Part shown: piece after piece, positions 54,703 to 62,555 of the stretch | Position numbering within the stretch: position 1 is the stretch's first letter | Layout: each line of letters starts with the position of its first letter | Assembly (NCBI RefSeq): GCF_014200435.1 | Contig: NZ_JACHBR010000001.1 | Span: 3,999,501-4,063,500 of the forward strand | Length of the DNA stretch: 64,000 nt | Direction of reading: 5' to 3' | Source of the DNA: Sphaerisporangium krabiense | GTDB lineage: Bacteria > Actinomycetota > Actinomycetes > Streptosporangiales > Streptosporangiaceae | Translations under genes and position numbers: made by a program | Notes under the pieces: model-generated | What the model saw: only the letters and a program-made list of their open reading frames with translations | What the model was told of the DNA's origin: nothing | Databases searched by the model: none

Positions 54703-55829
54703 TCCTCGTTCTCAACTCCGGATCCTCATCGGTCAAGTACCAGCTCATCGACCTCGACGGCCCCACGCGCGTCCTCGTCGGCGGCAAGGTCGAACGCATC
54801 GGCGAGCACGGGTCCCCCGTCCCCGACCACGAGGCCGCGCTGCGGATCGTGGCCCACGAGGTCTCCCTGGACTCGCCCGAGCTCACCGCGATCGGCCACC
54901 GCGTCGTCCACGGCGGCCCCCTGTTCACCGGCCCCGTGCTCATCACCGACGACGTGGTCAAGCACATCGCGGAGGCCGTCCCGCTCGCCCCCCTCCACAA
55001 CCCGGCCAACCTCGCCGGCATCGAGATCACGCGCAGGCTCAGGCCCGACCTCCCGCAGGTCGCCGTCTTCGACACCGCCTTCCACAGCACGATCCCGCCC
55101 GCCGCCCGCACCTACGCCATCGACCGCGAGATCGCCGAGCGCAACGGCGTGCGCCGGTACGGCTTCCACGGCACCTCCACGGCGTACGTCTCCCGCGTGG
55201 CCGCCGAGCTCGTCGGCCGCCCCGACAGCGCCAACGCGATCGTGCTGCACCTCGGCAACGGGGCCAGCGCCTCGGCCGTCTCCGCCGGGACGTGCGTGGA
55301 CACCTCCATGGGCATGACCCCGCTGGAGGGCCTGGTCATGGGCACCCGCTCTGGCGACATCGACCCCGCCGTCATCTTCGTGCTGATCCGTTCGGGCATG
55401 TCCCCCGACGAGGTCGAGGCCATGCTGTTCCGGCACAGCGGCCTGCAAGGGCTGTGCGGCGAGAACGACATGCGGACGGTCATCGCCCGCGTCGAGGCAG
55501 GCGACCCGGACGCCGTCCTCGCCTACGACGTCTACTGCCACCGCCTGCGCAAGTACATCGGCGCCTACTGCGCCGTCCTCGGCCGGGTCGACGTGATCGC
55601 CTTCACCGGTGGCGTGGGAGAGAACTCCCCGCTGGTCAGGCAGAACGTCCTCTCCGGCCTCCACCCCCTCGGCATCCGCCTGGACCCCGTCCGCAACGCC
55701 TCCGCCTCCGGCACCCGCCTGATCTCCACCGACGACTCCGCCGTAGCGGTCGCCGTCATCCCCACCGACGAGGAACTGGAGATCGCCCTCGAAACTTCCG
55801 CCGTAGTGGCGCGAACCAAATCCCCATAA
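54699..55829 (+). CDS. ackA: acetate kinase
   Basis: A 376-residue ASKHA-family kinase that interconverts acetate and ATP with acetyl phosphate and ADP. The N-terminal ILVLNSGSSSVKY (residues 2-14), the RRYGFHGTS block with the catalytic-site His, LHLGNGASA and the C-terminal FTGGVGENSP are all present. Usually it is paired with pta (phosphotransacetylase) or xfp (phosphoketolase); neither is nearby here. Instead it is coupled by a 4-bp overlap to an alpha/beta hydrolase. Length is slightly short but all motifs are intact. Confidence 0.95.
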   Translation: MILVLNSGSSSVKYQLIDLDGPTRVLVGGKVERIGEHGSPVPDHEAALRIVAHEVSLDSPELTAIGHRVVHGGPLFTGPVLITDDVVKHIAEAVPLAPLHNPANLAGIEITRRLRPDLPQVAVFDTAFHSTIPPAARTYAIDREIAERNGVRRYGFHGTSTAYVSRVAAELVGRPDSANAIVLHLGNGASASAVSAGTCVDTSMGMTPLEGLVMGTRSGDIDPAVIFVLIRSGMSPDEVEAMLFRHSGLQGLCGENDMRTVIARVEAGDPDAVLAYDVYCHRLRKYIGAYCAVLGRVDVIAFTGGVGENSPLVRQNVLSGLHPLGIRLDPVRNASASGTRLISTDDSAVAVAVIPTDEELEIALETSAVVARTKSP

Positions 55830-56023
55830 GTGTCGTCTACCTCCACGAGGAGGTATGAGATCCACGACGAGGGCTCCGGTTCAGGGCAGCGCTCGTCTGC
55901 GGGGGCGATCTCGCCTTCTCTCCCCCGCGGGCCATCGCCCAGCGGCGCCAAGCGCCCTGGGCGAGGCTCCGCCCGCCCGCTCGTCGGCGCCTCGACCAGG
56001 AAAAGGTCCTCGCCTCCGGCGGG

Positions 56024-56482
56024 CTATGCGCCGTCGTCGCCGTCGCGCAGGGAATGAATCATGCTCTGCAGGATCCGGAACGCGTCCGACTGCTCGGTCT
56101 CGGTCATGCCGGCCAGCATTCTGACCTCGACGGACCGGACCGCTACGGTCGCCTTCTCCAGGCTCCGCCGGCCGCGGGGCGTGAGCCGCGCGGGGAGAGC
56201 CTTCCCGACGGGCGCCTCCGCGGGCCTGGTCACGTAGCCCTCTCGTTCCAGGGTCTGGAGCAGCACGTTCATCGACTGCCGTGTGACGAACGCGCCGCGC
56301 GCGAGCTCGGAGTTCGACAAGCCCGGCCGTTGAGCCAGCAGCTCGAGGCAGGAGTAGTGCGTCACGCTCATCCCGAGTGGCCGCAACACCTCCTCCATGG
56401 CCGCGCGCAGGGCGCTCGAAGCCTCTTTCAGCAGGTAGCCCAGTGATTTGTCCAGGTCGATGCCGCGGCCGTTTTGACTCAT
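56024..56482 (-). CDS. MarR family transcriptional regulator
   Basis: A 152-residue winged-helix regulator: dimerisation helix LGYLLKEASSALRAAMEEVL, recognition segment LSNSELARGAFVTRQSMNVLLQTLEREGYV and wing with RPAEAPVGKALPARLTPRGR. It is divergent from a VOC-family gene; two palindromes (TGTCAG-N4-CTGACA) lie between them, one covering its own start codon. This layout suggests autoregulation and control of the VOC gene in response to a small toxic ligand. Ligand unknown. The start ATG lies within the first palindrome. Confidence 0.9.
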   Translation of the reverse strand: MSQNGRGIDLDKSLGYLLKEASSALRAAMEEVLRPLGMSVTHYSCLELLAQRPGLSNSELARGAFVTRQSMNVLLQTLEREGYVTRPAEAPVGKALPARLTPRGRRSLEKATVAVRSVEVRMLAGMTETEQSDAFRILQSMIHSLRDGDDGA

Positions 56483-56497
56483 GTCAGGATTCTGACA
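56482..56497. promoter_or_regulatory. MarR operator 1
   Basis: TGTCAGGATTCTGACA, a perfect 6+6 inverted repeat, overlapping the marR start codon. Confidence 0.75.
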
Positions 56498-56509
56498 TAC
56501 GTTGGCCTG

Positions 56510-56525
56510 TGTCAGGAATCTGACA
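56510..56525. promoter_or_regulatory. MarR operator 2
   Basis: GTGTCAGGAATCTGACAC (56509-56526) is a perfect 7+7 inverted repeat, 28 bp from operator 1 and just upstream of the VOC gene Shine-Dalgarno. Confidence 0.75.
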
Positions 56526-56545
56526 CGAAGAGAAGGAGCATCACC

Positions 56546-56914
56546 ATGCCCGCCACCGGCCCCGACTTCATCTCGCTCCAGGCGCGCGACCTCGACGCTT
56601 CGCAGGCGTTCTACGAGCGGTACCTCGGCCTCGTCCGCTCGCAGGCCGGACCTCCGCACGCCGTCGTCTTCGAGACGAAGCCGATCGCGTTCGCGCTCCG
56701 CGACGTCGTTCCCGGCACCGATCTCGCATCCGTCGCCCAGCCCGGCATCGGCGCCGCGATCTGGCTCCACGCCACCGACGTCCAGGCCATCCACGATGCT
56801 CTCGTCGCCGACGGTCACACCATCGTCTCCGCACCGATCGACGGCCCCTTCGGCCGGACATTCACCTTCGCCGACCCCGACGGCTACCAGGTCACCCTCC
56901 ACGACCGCGCCTGA
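56546..56914 (+). CDS. VOC (glyoxalase/bleomycin resistance) family protein
   Basis: A 122-residue protein with two beta-alpha-beta-beta-beta modules typical of the vicinal oxygen chelate fold: FISLQARDLDASQAFYERYLGL in the first and DGPFGRTFTFADPDGYQVTLHD in the second. Such proteins bind or modify small toxic molecules, including glyoxalases, fosfomycin and bleomycin resistance proteins and dioxygenases. The substrate cannot be assigned. GAAGGAG lies 8 nt before the ATG. Control by the divergent MarR is likely from the paired operators. Confidence 0.88.
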   Translation: MPATGPDFISLQARDLDASQAFYERYLGLVRSQAGPPHAVVFETKPIAFALRDVVPGTDLASVAQPGIGAAIWLHATDVQAIHDALVADGHTIVSAPIDGPFGRTFTFADPDGYQVTLHDRA

Positions 56915-57027
56915 CAGGCCGAACGCCACCGACGCTCACCGTTGGCGGGAGCCACCTGGGGAAGACGGCCCGAGCCGGAGGCGAGGACCTACTCTGGTGG
57001 GCCGCCTCCCCGCAAAAGCCGGGCGGT

Positions 57028-58464
57028 TCAGCCGAGGCGGGCGATGGACTTGTATTCCAGGTAGGACGACAGGCCCTCGGGGCCGAGTTCGCGGCCTATG
57101 CCGCTGGCCTTGAAGCCGCCGAAGGGGGTGGAGGGGTCCATGGTGTTCATCAGGTTGACGCCGTAGGTGCCGGTGCGGACGCGGCGGGCGATGTCCATGC
57201 CGTGGTCGGTGTCGGCGGTCCAGACCGAGCCGGACAGGCCGTAGTCGCTGTCGTTGGCGATGCGGACGGCGTCCTCCTCGTCGCGGTAGGGGATGACCGC
57301 CAGCACCGGGCCGAAGATCTCCTCGCGGGCGACGCGCATGTCGTTGGTGACCCCGGCGAAGACGGTGGGGGCGACGTACCAGCCGCGGTCACGGGGACGG
57401 TCGAGGCCGCCGACGACGGGCTTGGCGCCCTCCTCGATGCCGGACCTGATGTAGCCCTCGACGCGCTCCTGCTGTCGTCTGGCGACGAGCGGGCCGATGC
57501 CGGTGGCCGGGTCGGACGGGTCGCCCACCTGCTGGCCGGCCACCATGTCCGCGACGGCCTGCACGACCTCCTCGTAGCGGGAGGCGGAGGCGAGGATGCG
57601 GGTCTGGGCCACGCACGCCTGGCCGTTGTTCATCAGGGAGGCGATGGAGAGGAAGCCCATCGCGGCGTTGAGGTCGCAGTCGTCCAGGATGATCGCCGCC
57701 GACTTGCCGCCCAGTTCGAGGCTGCAGCGTTTGAGCCGCTCGCCGCAGATCGCCCCGATGCGGCGGCCCGCGGCGGTGGAGCCGGTGAAGGCGACCTTGT
57801 CGACGCCCGGGTGCGCCACCAGGTGCTCGCCGGCCTCCCGTCCCGCGGCCACGATGTTGACCACGCCCTCCGGGATCCCGGCCTCCCGGATCATCTCGGC
57901 GAGCGGGTAGGCGTCCAGCGGCGTCTCGGGCGCGGGTTTGATCACGATGGCGCATCCGGCGACGAGCGCGGGCGCGAGCTTGGTCATGATCACGAACTGG
58001 GGGACGTTCCACGGCACGACGGCGGCGACCACGCCGACGGGTTCGCGGCGCACGACGACCGGGCCGAAGACGCCGGGGCGCTCGTCCTCGACCGCGAACG
58101 TCGCGCCGAGCGCGCTGTAGTACTGCAGCATGCCGAGCGGCTGCGGGGCCTGGGCCAGCTGCGAGAACGTGATGGGGGAGCCCATCTCGCGGGTGATCAG
58201 CTCGGCCATCTCGGCCTGGCGCGCGGCGTACAGGCCGGCGAGCCTGCCGACCACCTCGGCGCGCTCGGCCATGGTCATCCTCGGCCAGGGGCCGTGGTCG
58301 AAGGCGTGACGGGCGGCCTCGACGGCGCGGTCCATGTCGGCGGGGGTGCCGTCGGGGACGCGGCCGACGATCTCCTCGGTGTGGGGGGAGATGACGTCGA
58401 TCGTCCCGGTGCCCGCGGGGGCCACCCAGTCGCCCCCGATGAAAAGACGGTCGTGCTGGAGCAT
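57028..58464 (-). CDS. aldehyde dehydrogenase (NAD(P)-dependent)
   Basis: A 478-residue ALDH superfamily enzyme. The NAD-binding VVPWNVPQ and FTGSTAAGRRIG motifs, the general base region LELGGKSAAII and the catalytic Cys284 in NNGQACVAQTR are intact. The C-terminal PFGGFKASGIGRELG segment is also typical. It oxidises an aldehyde to an acid; the closest resemblance is to the broad-specificity or geranial/betaine-type group, which does not fix the substrate. AAGGAGG lies 9 nt before the ATG. No neighbouring pathway genes help. Confidence 0.93.
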   Translation of the reverse strand: MLQHDRLFIGGDWVAPAGTGTIDVISPHTEEIVGRVPDGTPADMDRAVEAARHAFDHGPWPRMTMAERAEVVGRLAGLYAARQAEMAELITREMGSPITFSQLAQAPQPLGMLQYYSALGATFAVEDERPGVFGPVVVRREPVGVVAAVVPWNVPQFVIMTKLAPALVAGCAIVIKPAPETPLDAYPLAEMIREAGIPEGVVNIVAAGREAGEHLVAHPGVDKVAFTGSTAAGRRIGAICGERLKRCSLELGGKSAAIILDDCDLNAAMGFLSIASLMNNGQACVAQTRILASASRYEEVVQAVADMVAGQQVGDPSDPATGIGPLVARRQQERVEGYIRSGIEEGAKPVVGGLDRPRDRGWYVAPTVFAGVTNDMRVAREEIFGPVLAVIPYRDEEDAVRIANDSDYGLSGSVWTADTDHGMDIARRVRTGTYGVNLMNTMDPSTPFGGFKASGIGRELGPEGLSSYLEYKSIARLG

Positions 58465-58770
58465 TCGGGCGTGCCTCCTTCGGTCGGACGGCCGGCTGGT
58501 CGCGAGTCCGGCGGCGCGACGGAGGCCGCGACGCCCGGACCCTTGTGACCGAATCATGTTCTGGCCGCGTTGGCAAGGCGCGGGGCCGGGGCGGTGGCAA
58601 GGCGGCGTGGGCGGCGCGATACGGTCGGGCCCGATTCCGGGGAAACCGAACTCCAGGATCTTCCCGAAGTGGTAGATAGTTCGCCAATGGTGTGTAGGTT
58701 CTTCCGATCGTGTGGCGCCCTGCAAGATCGGCTCCTAGAGTCTCGGGGTGTCCGGGAAGTGGGAGGGCTG

Positions 58771-59670
58771 ATGAGATCAGGCCGTGTGGCGGGGCTGGCG
58801 GCCGCCCTGCTCGCGCTTCTCTCGGTGCTCGCCGTGCCGCGGGCCGAGGCCAAGCCGAACCCGCAGGCGCAGCTCGACAGGCTGACCAAGCAGGCCGCCG
58901 ACCTCCAGAAGCGCTACCGGGGCGAGATCCAGAGCCTGGAGGACGCCCGCCGTGCCGTGCAGAAGGCCGGTGACCGCGTCAAGAAGCTCCGCGCCGACCT
59001 CGCCGCCGCCGAGGACCGGGTCGCGCAGTTCTACGCCGGCTCGTACATGACCGGCAACATCGACGGCGCCCGGGTGATCAGCTACAGCGGTGACCCGGAC
59101 ATGATCCTCAGCCAGGTCGCGACCGTCACCTACATCGCCGAGGAGAAGAACCAGCGGCTGGCCTACATCGGCAGGCTGATCGAGGAGCAGAAGGCCGCCA
59201 AGAAGCTCGCCGACCGGAAGGTCGCCGACCTCAGGGACGAGATCAAGGATCTCCAGGCGAAGAGACGCCAGGTCGACGAACTGCTGAAGAAGTTCGGCTT
59301 CCAGACCCCCGACGCCGGCAGCGGCCTCACCCCTCGCATGATCAGCGTACGGAACGTGATCATGCAGAGGTTCCCCATGCCGTTCAGCGTCGGCTGCCTG
59401 CGGGTGGGCGACCCGGGCGAGCACGGCAAGGGCCGGGCCTGCGACTTCATGATGAGCACGGGCGGCCGCATGCCCGACGCCGCCTCCCAGGCCAGGGGCG
59501 ACGCCCTGGCCCAGTGGTGCATCGAGAACGGCCGCCAGATCGGCATCATGTACATCATCTGGCGACAGCGCTACTACGACATCCGCACCGGCGCGGGCTG
59601 GCGCCAGATGTCCGACCGCGGCGGCATCACCGCCAACCACTACGACCACGTGCACGTGTCGGTCTTCTGA
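58771..59670 (+). CDS. secreted coiled-coil protein with C-terminal LAS-type (M15-like) peptidase domain
   Basis: A 299-residue exported protein. A signal peptide (MRSGRVAGLAAALLALLSVLAVP, cleavage near AEA at 25-27) is followed by a coiled coil at about 33-175, as in RipA- and FtsX-associated peptidoglycan hydrolases. The C-terminal domain at about 190-299 has HGKGRACD (His218, Asp225) and DHVH (His293, His295), matching the H-x6-D and H-x-H zinc signatures of LAS peptidases, though the family usually carries no known function. A cell-wall role is inferred. GGGAGGG lies 5 nt before the ATG. Its 3' end overlaps the convergent Cmx-like gene by 44 bp. Confidence 0.8.
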   Translation: MRSGRVAGLAAALLALLSVLAVPRAEAKPNPQAQLDRLTKQAADLQKRYRGEIQSLEDARRAVQKAGDRVKKLRADLAAAEDRVAQFYAGSYMTGNIDGARVISYSGDPDMILSQVATVTYIAEEKNQRLAYIGRLIEEQKAAKKLADRKVADLRDEIKDLQAKRRQVDELLKKFGFQTPDAGSGLTPRMISVRNVIMQRFPMPFSVGCLRVGDPGEHGKGRACDFMMSTGGRMPDAASQARGDALAQWCIENGRQIGIMYIIWRQRYYDIRTGAGWRQMSDRGGITANHYDHVHVSVF

Positions 59671-60832
59671 CCGGCGCCCCTGCGACCGCGCCACGGAAGA
59701 GCAGGGCGAGAACGAGCGCGACCGCGACCAGGACGCCGGCGGACCAGACGGGCCCCAGTGCGGCCGCTCCGGTGTTCAGTGCCGCGGCGGCGGCCACGGG
59801 GCCGATGACGGCGCCGGCGTTGAGCGCGGCGGTGGCGTAGGAGCCCGCCATGGTCGGCGCCCCCGCCGCCTCGTACAGCACGCGTGCGATCAGGGTGCTG
59901 CCCACGGCGAAGGAGAGCGCGCCCTGGGTGAACGCGAGGATCAGCAGCGCGCTCGGGCTCGGCGCCAGCAGGCCGAGCACGGCCCAGCCGCCGAGGAGCA
60001 GCGGGCCGCCGGCCGCGACGACGACGCCGGGCCGCCGGTCGGACAGCCGCCCGGCGACGGTGACCCCGGCGAAGGAACCGAGGCCGAACAGCACCAGCGC
60101 GACGGGGACCCACAACGGCTCCAGCCCGGCCACGTCGGTGACGACCGGGGCCAGGAACGTGAAGGCGCCGAACGTCGCCGCGTTGACCAGCGCGCCCAGC
60201 AGCAGGACCTGGACCAGTCGCGGACTTCGCAGCCGGGCGAGTTCCCCGCGCAGATCCGTGCCCGCCGCGTCCTCCGCTGATCGTCCGGCGCCGGCGGGAA
60301 CGCCTCGTGCCACGCCGAGCGCCGACGGCAGGCACAGGAGCGCCACCAGCCAGAAGGTGGCGCGCCAGTCGAGCAGCGTCCCCAGCAGGGCGCCGCCGGG
60401 CACTCCCGCGACGGTGGCGACCGTGGTCCCCGCCAGCAGGACGGCCAGCGCCCGGCCTTTCCGGTCGGCGGGGACCAGGGCGGCGGCCGTGGTGAGCGCG
60501 ACGGCGAGGAACCCGGCACAGGCGAGGGCCGCGATGACCCGGCCGGCGAGCAGGACCGCGAAACCGCCGGTGACGGCCCCGGCGACGTGTGCGGCCAGGA
60601 ACAGCCCGAGGAACACGAGAAGCGCGGACCGCCGTGGCCATCGGCGCGCGACCGCCGCCATCAGCGGGGCGCCGACGGCCATCCCGACGGCGAAGGCCGG
60701 GGTGAGCAGTCCCGCCGTGGCGATCGGGACGCCGAGATCCGCGGCGATGTCCGGCAGCAGGCCGGCCAGCATGAACTCCGACGTGCCCATGGCGAACACC
60801 GCCACGGCCAGCGAATAGAGAGGCAGAGGCAT
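59627..60832 (-). CDS. MFS exporter of the Cmx/CmlR (chloramphenicol efflux) type
   Basis: A 401-residue, 12-helix MFS drug exporter. The N-terminus MPLPLYSLAVAVFAMGTSEF and LAGLLPDIAADLGV is nearly that of Cmx-family chloramphenicol exporters, which supports the call more strongly than general MFS features. The motif A loop is RRWPRRSALLV. The basic tail VRRPTRARGRSGWR is encoded in the region overlapping the peptidase gene. The upstream 90 nt of leader hold a tiny ORF and alternative hairpins that may control expression. Drug range is inferred only. Confidence 0.85.
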   Translation of the reverse strand: MPLPLYSLAVAVFAMGTSEFMLAGLLPDIAADLGVPIATAGLLTPAFAVGMAVGAPLMAAVARRWPRRSALLVFLGLFLAAHVAGAVTGGFAVLLAGRVIAALACAGFLAVALTTAAALVPADRKGRALAVLLAGTTVATVAGVPGGALLGTLLDWRATFWLVALLCLPSALGVARGVPAGAGRSAEDAAGTDLRGELARLRSPRLVQVLLLGALVNAATFGAFTFLAPVVTDVAGLEPLWVPVALVLFGLGSFAGVTVAGRLSDRRPGVVVAAGGPLLLGGWAVLGLLAPSPSALLILAFTQGALSFAVGSTLIARVLYEAAGAPTMAGSYATAALNAGAVIGPVAAAAALNTGAAALGPVWSAGVLVAVALVLALLFRGAVAGAPVRRPTRARGRSGWR

Positions 60833-60930
60833 CGAGAGGCTCCGAGGTGAGGAGAGATCAGATCAGACGTCTCGTCACCGCGCTCAGCGGCCCATCTCTA
60901 CTGCCTGCCGGCCGCCACCATGCGGCAGGA
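60833..60930 (-). promoter_or_regulatory. putative attenuator leader of the Cmx-like gene
   Basis: On the minus strand CCTGCCGC pairs with GCGGCCGGCAGG around the start codon of a 7-residue leader ORF. GCGGCC in that ORF can instead pair with GGCCGC downstream. GGTGACGAGA can pair with TCTCTCCTCACC, next to CTCGGAG, the Shine-Dalgarno of the exporter. Mutually exclusive structures are therefore possible. Confidence 0.45.
60898..60921 (-). CDS. possible leader peptide MVAAGRQ
   Basis: ATG GTG GCG GCC GGC AGG CAG TAG, eight codons including stop, starting 90 nt before the exporter ATG. The start codon sits in a hairpin loop. Ala at positions 3 and 4 is a context at which chloramphenicol is known to stall ribosomes. 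No strong Shine-Dalgarno is visible. Confidence 0.4.
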   Translation of the reverse strand: MVAAGRQ

Positions 60931-61105
60931 CAGGCCTGCTCAGTGATTCAGGGGGCTGACGGGGTGACCGAAAGCCCCCACCCTGGACGCCTCTGGGCTC
61001 GACATGCCGCCAACCTACTCGACCATCTCGGCACGCGCACTCCGGTTTTCCCTCACCTGCGCCTCCCGGCCCGCGCGGGCCGAGCCGGGAGGATCGGGGG
61101 TTCCG

Positions 61106-62422
61106 TCATGGAGTGGGGGAGGTGGTGATCCTGGTTCTGAGCCAGTGGTAGGAGGCTTTGGGGGTGCGTTTCTGGGTGGGGAAGTCGACGTGGACGAGGC
61201 CGAAGCGTTGGGTGTAGCCCTCGGCCCATTCGAAGTTGTCGAGGAGGGACCAGACGTAGTAGCCGCGTACGTCGACGCCTTCGGACATGGCGGCGCCGAC
61301 GGCCTGGATGTGGGCGTCGAGGAAGGCGATGCGGTCCTGGTCGTCGATCACGCCGTCGGGGCCGGGGATGTCCGGTTGTGAGCAGCCGTTCTCGGTGACG
61401 TACACCGGGGGCAGGGCGTCGCCGTAGCGGGCCTTGAGGCCGGTGAGGAGCTCGCGCAGGCCGTCGGGCACCACCGGCCAGCCGAAGGCGGTGGTGGGGT
61501 GGCCGGTGATGCCGGCGTCCTCGAACGGGAGGCCCATGGGCTCGCCGGGGGCGCGGATCCGGGTGGGGTTGTAGTAGTTGACGCCGAGGCCGTCCAGGGG
61601 CTGGGCGATCACGGCGAGGTCGCCGTCGCGCACGGCCGGCATGGCGTCGACGCCGAACGCGGACAGGTCGGGGTAGCGGCCGAGCAGCACGGGGTCGTTG
61701 AAGAGCCGGTTGTGCAGGGTGTCGTAGGCGTCGGCGGCCCGCAGGTCGCCGGTGGAGGAGGACGCGGGACGGACGGGCGTGAGGTTGTTGGTCACCAGCA
61801 CCCGCTGCGCGCCGTGCGCGCGCAGGGCCTGTGCCGCGAGGCCGTGGCCGAGGAGCTGGTGGTGGGCGACGGGCAGGGCGTCGAGGAAGAGCGTACGGCC
61901 GGGGGCGTGGGTGCCGAGGGCGTAGCCGAACACCATGTGGACGAAGGGTTCGTTCAGCGTGATCCAGATCGGCACGCGGTCGGCGAGGCGGGCGGCCACG
62001 ACGCCGGCGTAGTCGGCCAGGCGGCTCGCGGTGTCGCGGGCGAGCCAGCCGCCCTCGTCCTCCAGAGCCTGGGGGAGGTCCCAGTGGAAGAGCGTGGCCG
62101 CCGGGACGATGCCCTGGGCGCACAGGCCGTCGACCAGCCGGTCATAGAAGTCGAGGCCCGCCTGGTTCACCGCGCCACGCCCGGCGGGGAGGATTCTCGG
62201 CCACGAAATGGAGAAACGATAGGAGTTCACCCCCAGGGCGGCCATGAGCATGACATCCTCTGACCAGCGGTGGTAATGGTCGCACGCCATATCACCGGTG
62301 TGGCCGTCCTTCACCTTGCCCGGCTCGTGGGCGAAGGTGTCCCAGATCGACAGGCCGCGGCCGTCGTCCGCCACGGCCCCCTCGATCTGGTATGACGCGG
62401 TTGCGGTGCCCCAGAGGAACAT
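61106..62422 (-). CDS. GH1 family beta-glucosidase
   Basis: A 438-residue cytoplasmic retaining beta-glycosidase. The acid/base is Glu158 in TLNEP and the nucleophile Glu344 in YVTENG. Conserved N-terminal FLWGTATASYQIEGA, HWDLPQALE, and the C-terminal WSLLDNFEWAEGY with the sugar-binding Trp-Glu are present. AAGGAGG lies 6 nt before the ATG. The N-terminus begins directly at the barrel and lacks the 10-15 residues usual before FLWG. It is divergent from a TetR gene, its probable regulator, although the link is only positional. No sugar ABC transporter is adjacent. Confidence 0.94.
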   Translation of the reverse strand: MFLWGTATASYQIEGAVADDGRGLSIWDTFAHEPGKVKDGHTGDMACDHYHRWSEDVMLMAALGVNSYRFSISWPRILPAGRGAVNQAGLDFYDRLVDGLCAQGIVPAATLFHWDLPQALEDEGGWLARDTASRLADYAGVVAARLADRVPIWITLNEPFVHMVFGYALGTHAPGRTLFLDALPVAHHQLLGHGLAAQALRAHGAQRVLVTNNLTPVRPASSSTGDLRAADAYDTLHNRLFNDPVLLGRYPDLSAFGVDAMPAVRDGDLAVIAQPLDGLGVNYYNPTRIRAPGEPMGLPFEDAGITGHPTTAFGWPVVPDGLRELLTGLKARYGDALPPVYVTENGCSQPDIPGPDGVIDDQDRIAFLDAHIQAVGAAMSEGVDVRGYYVWSLLDNFEWAEGYTQRFGLVHVDFPTQKRTPKASYHWLRTRITTSPTP

Positions 62423-62496
62423 GATGGCCTCCTTGTGAGGAGCGTGGGCGAGGGTTCGGGCGGCGCCCTCACCCGTGCGGCCGAAGACGCGCCCGG

Positions 62497-62511
62497 CAGT
62501 TATGAATACTG
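62497..62511. promoter_or_regulatory. weak dyad in the GH1-TetR intergenic region
   Basis: CAGTTATGAATACTG has 4-bp arms (CAGT/ACTG) around an AT-rich centre, in the only AT-rich part of the gap. TTATG recurs 18 bp later. A possible operator or promoter. Confidence 0.3.
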
Positions 62512-62555
62512 CTCATGTTATGTGGGTCACCTCGATACGGAGGGATGATGGGGGA

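Noticed and set aside
55855-56124. 89-codon ORF following GGAGGT between ackA and marR
   Set aside because: GGAGGT directly abuts the ATG, the protein is Arg/Pro-rich and it overlaps the marR 3' end; no sign of selection.
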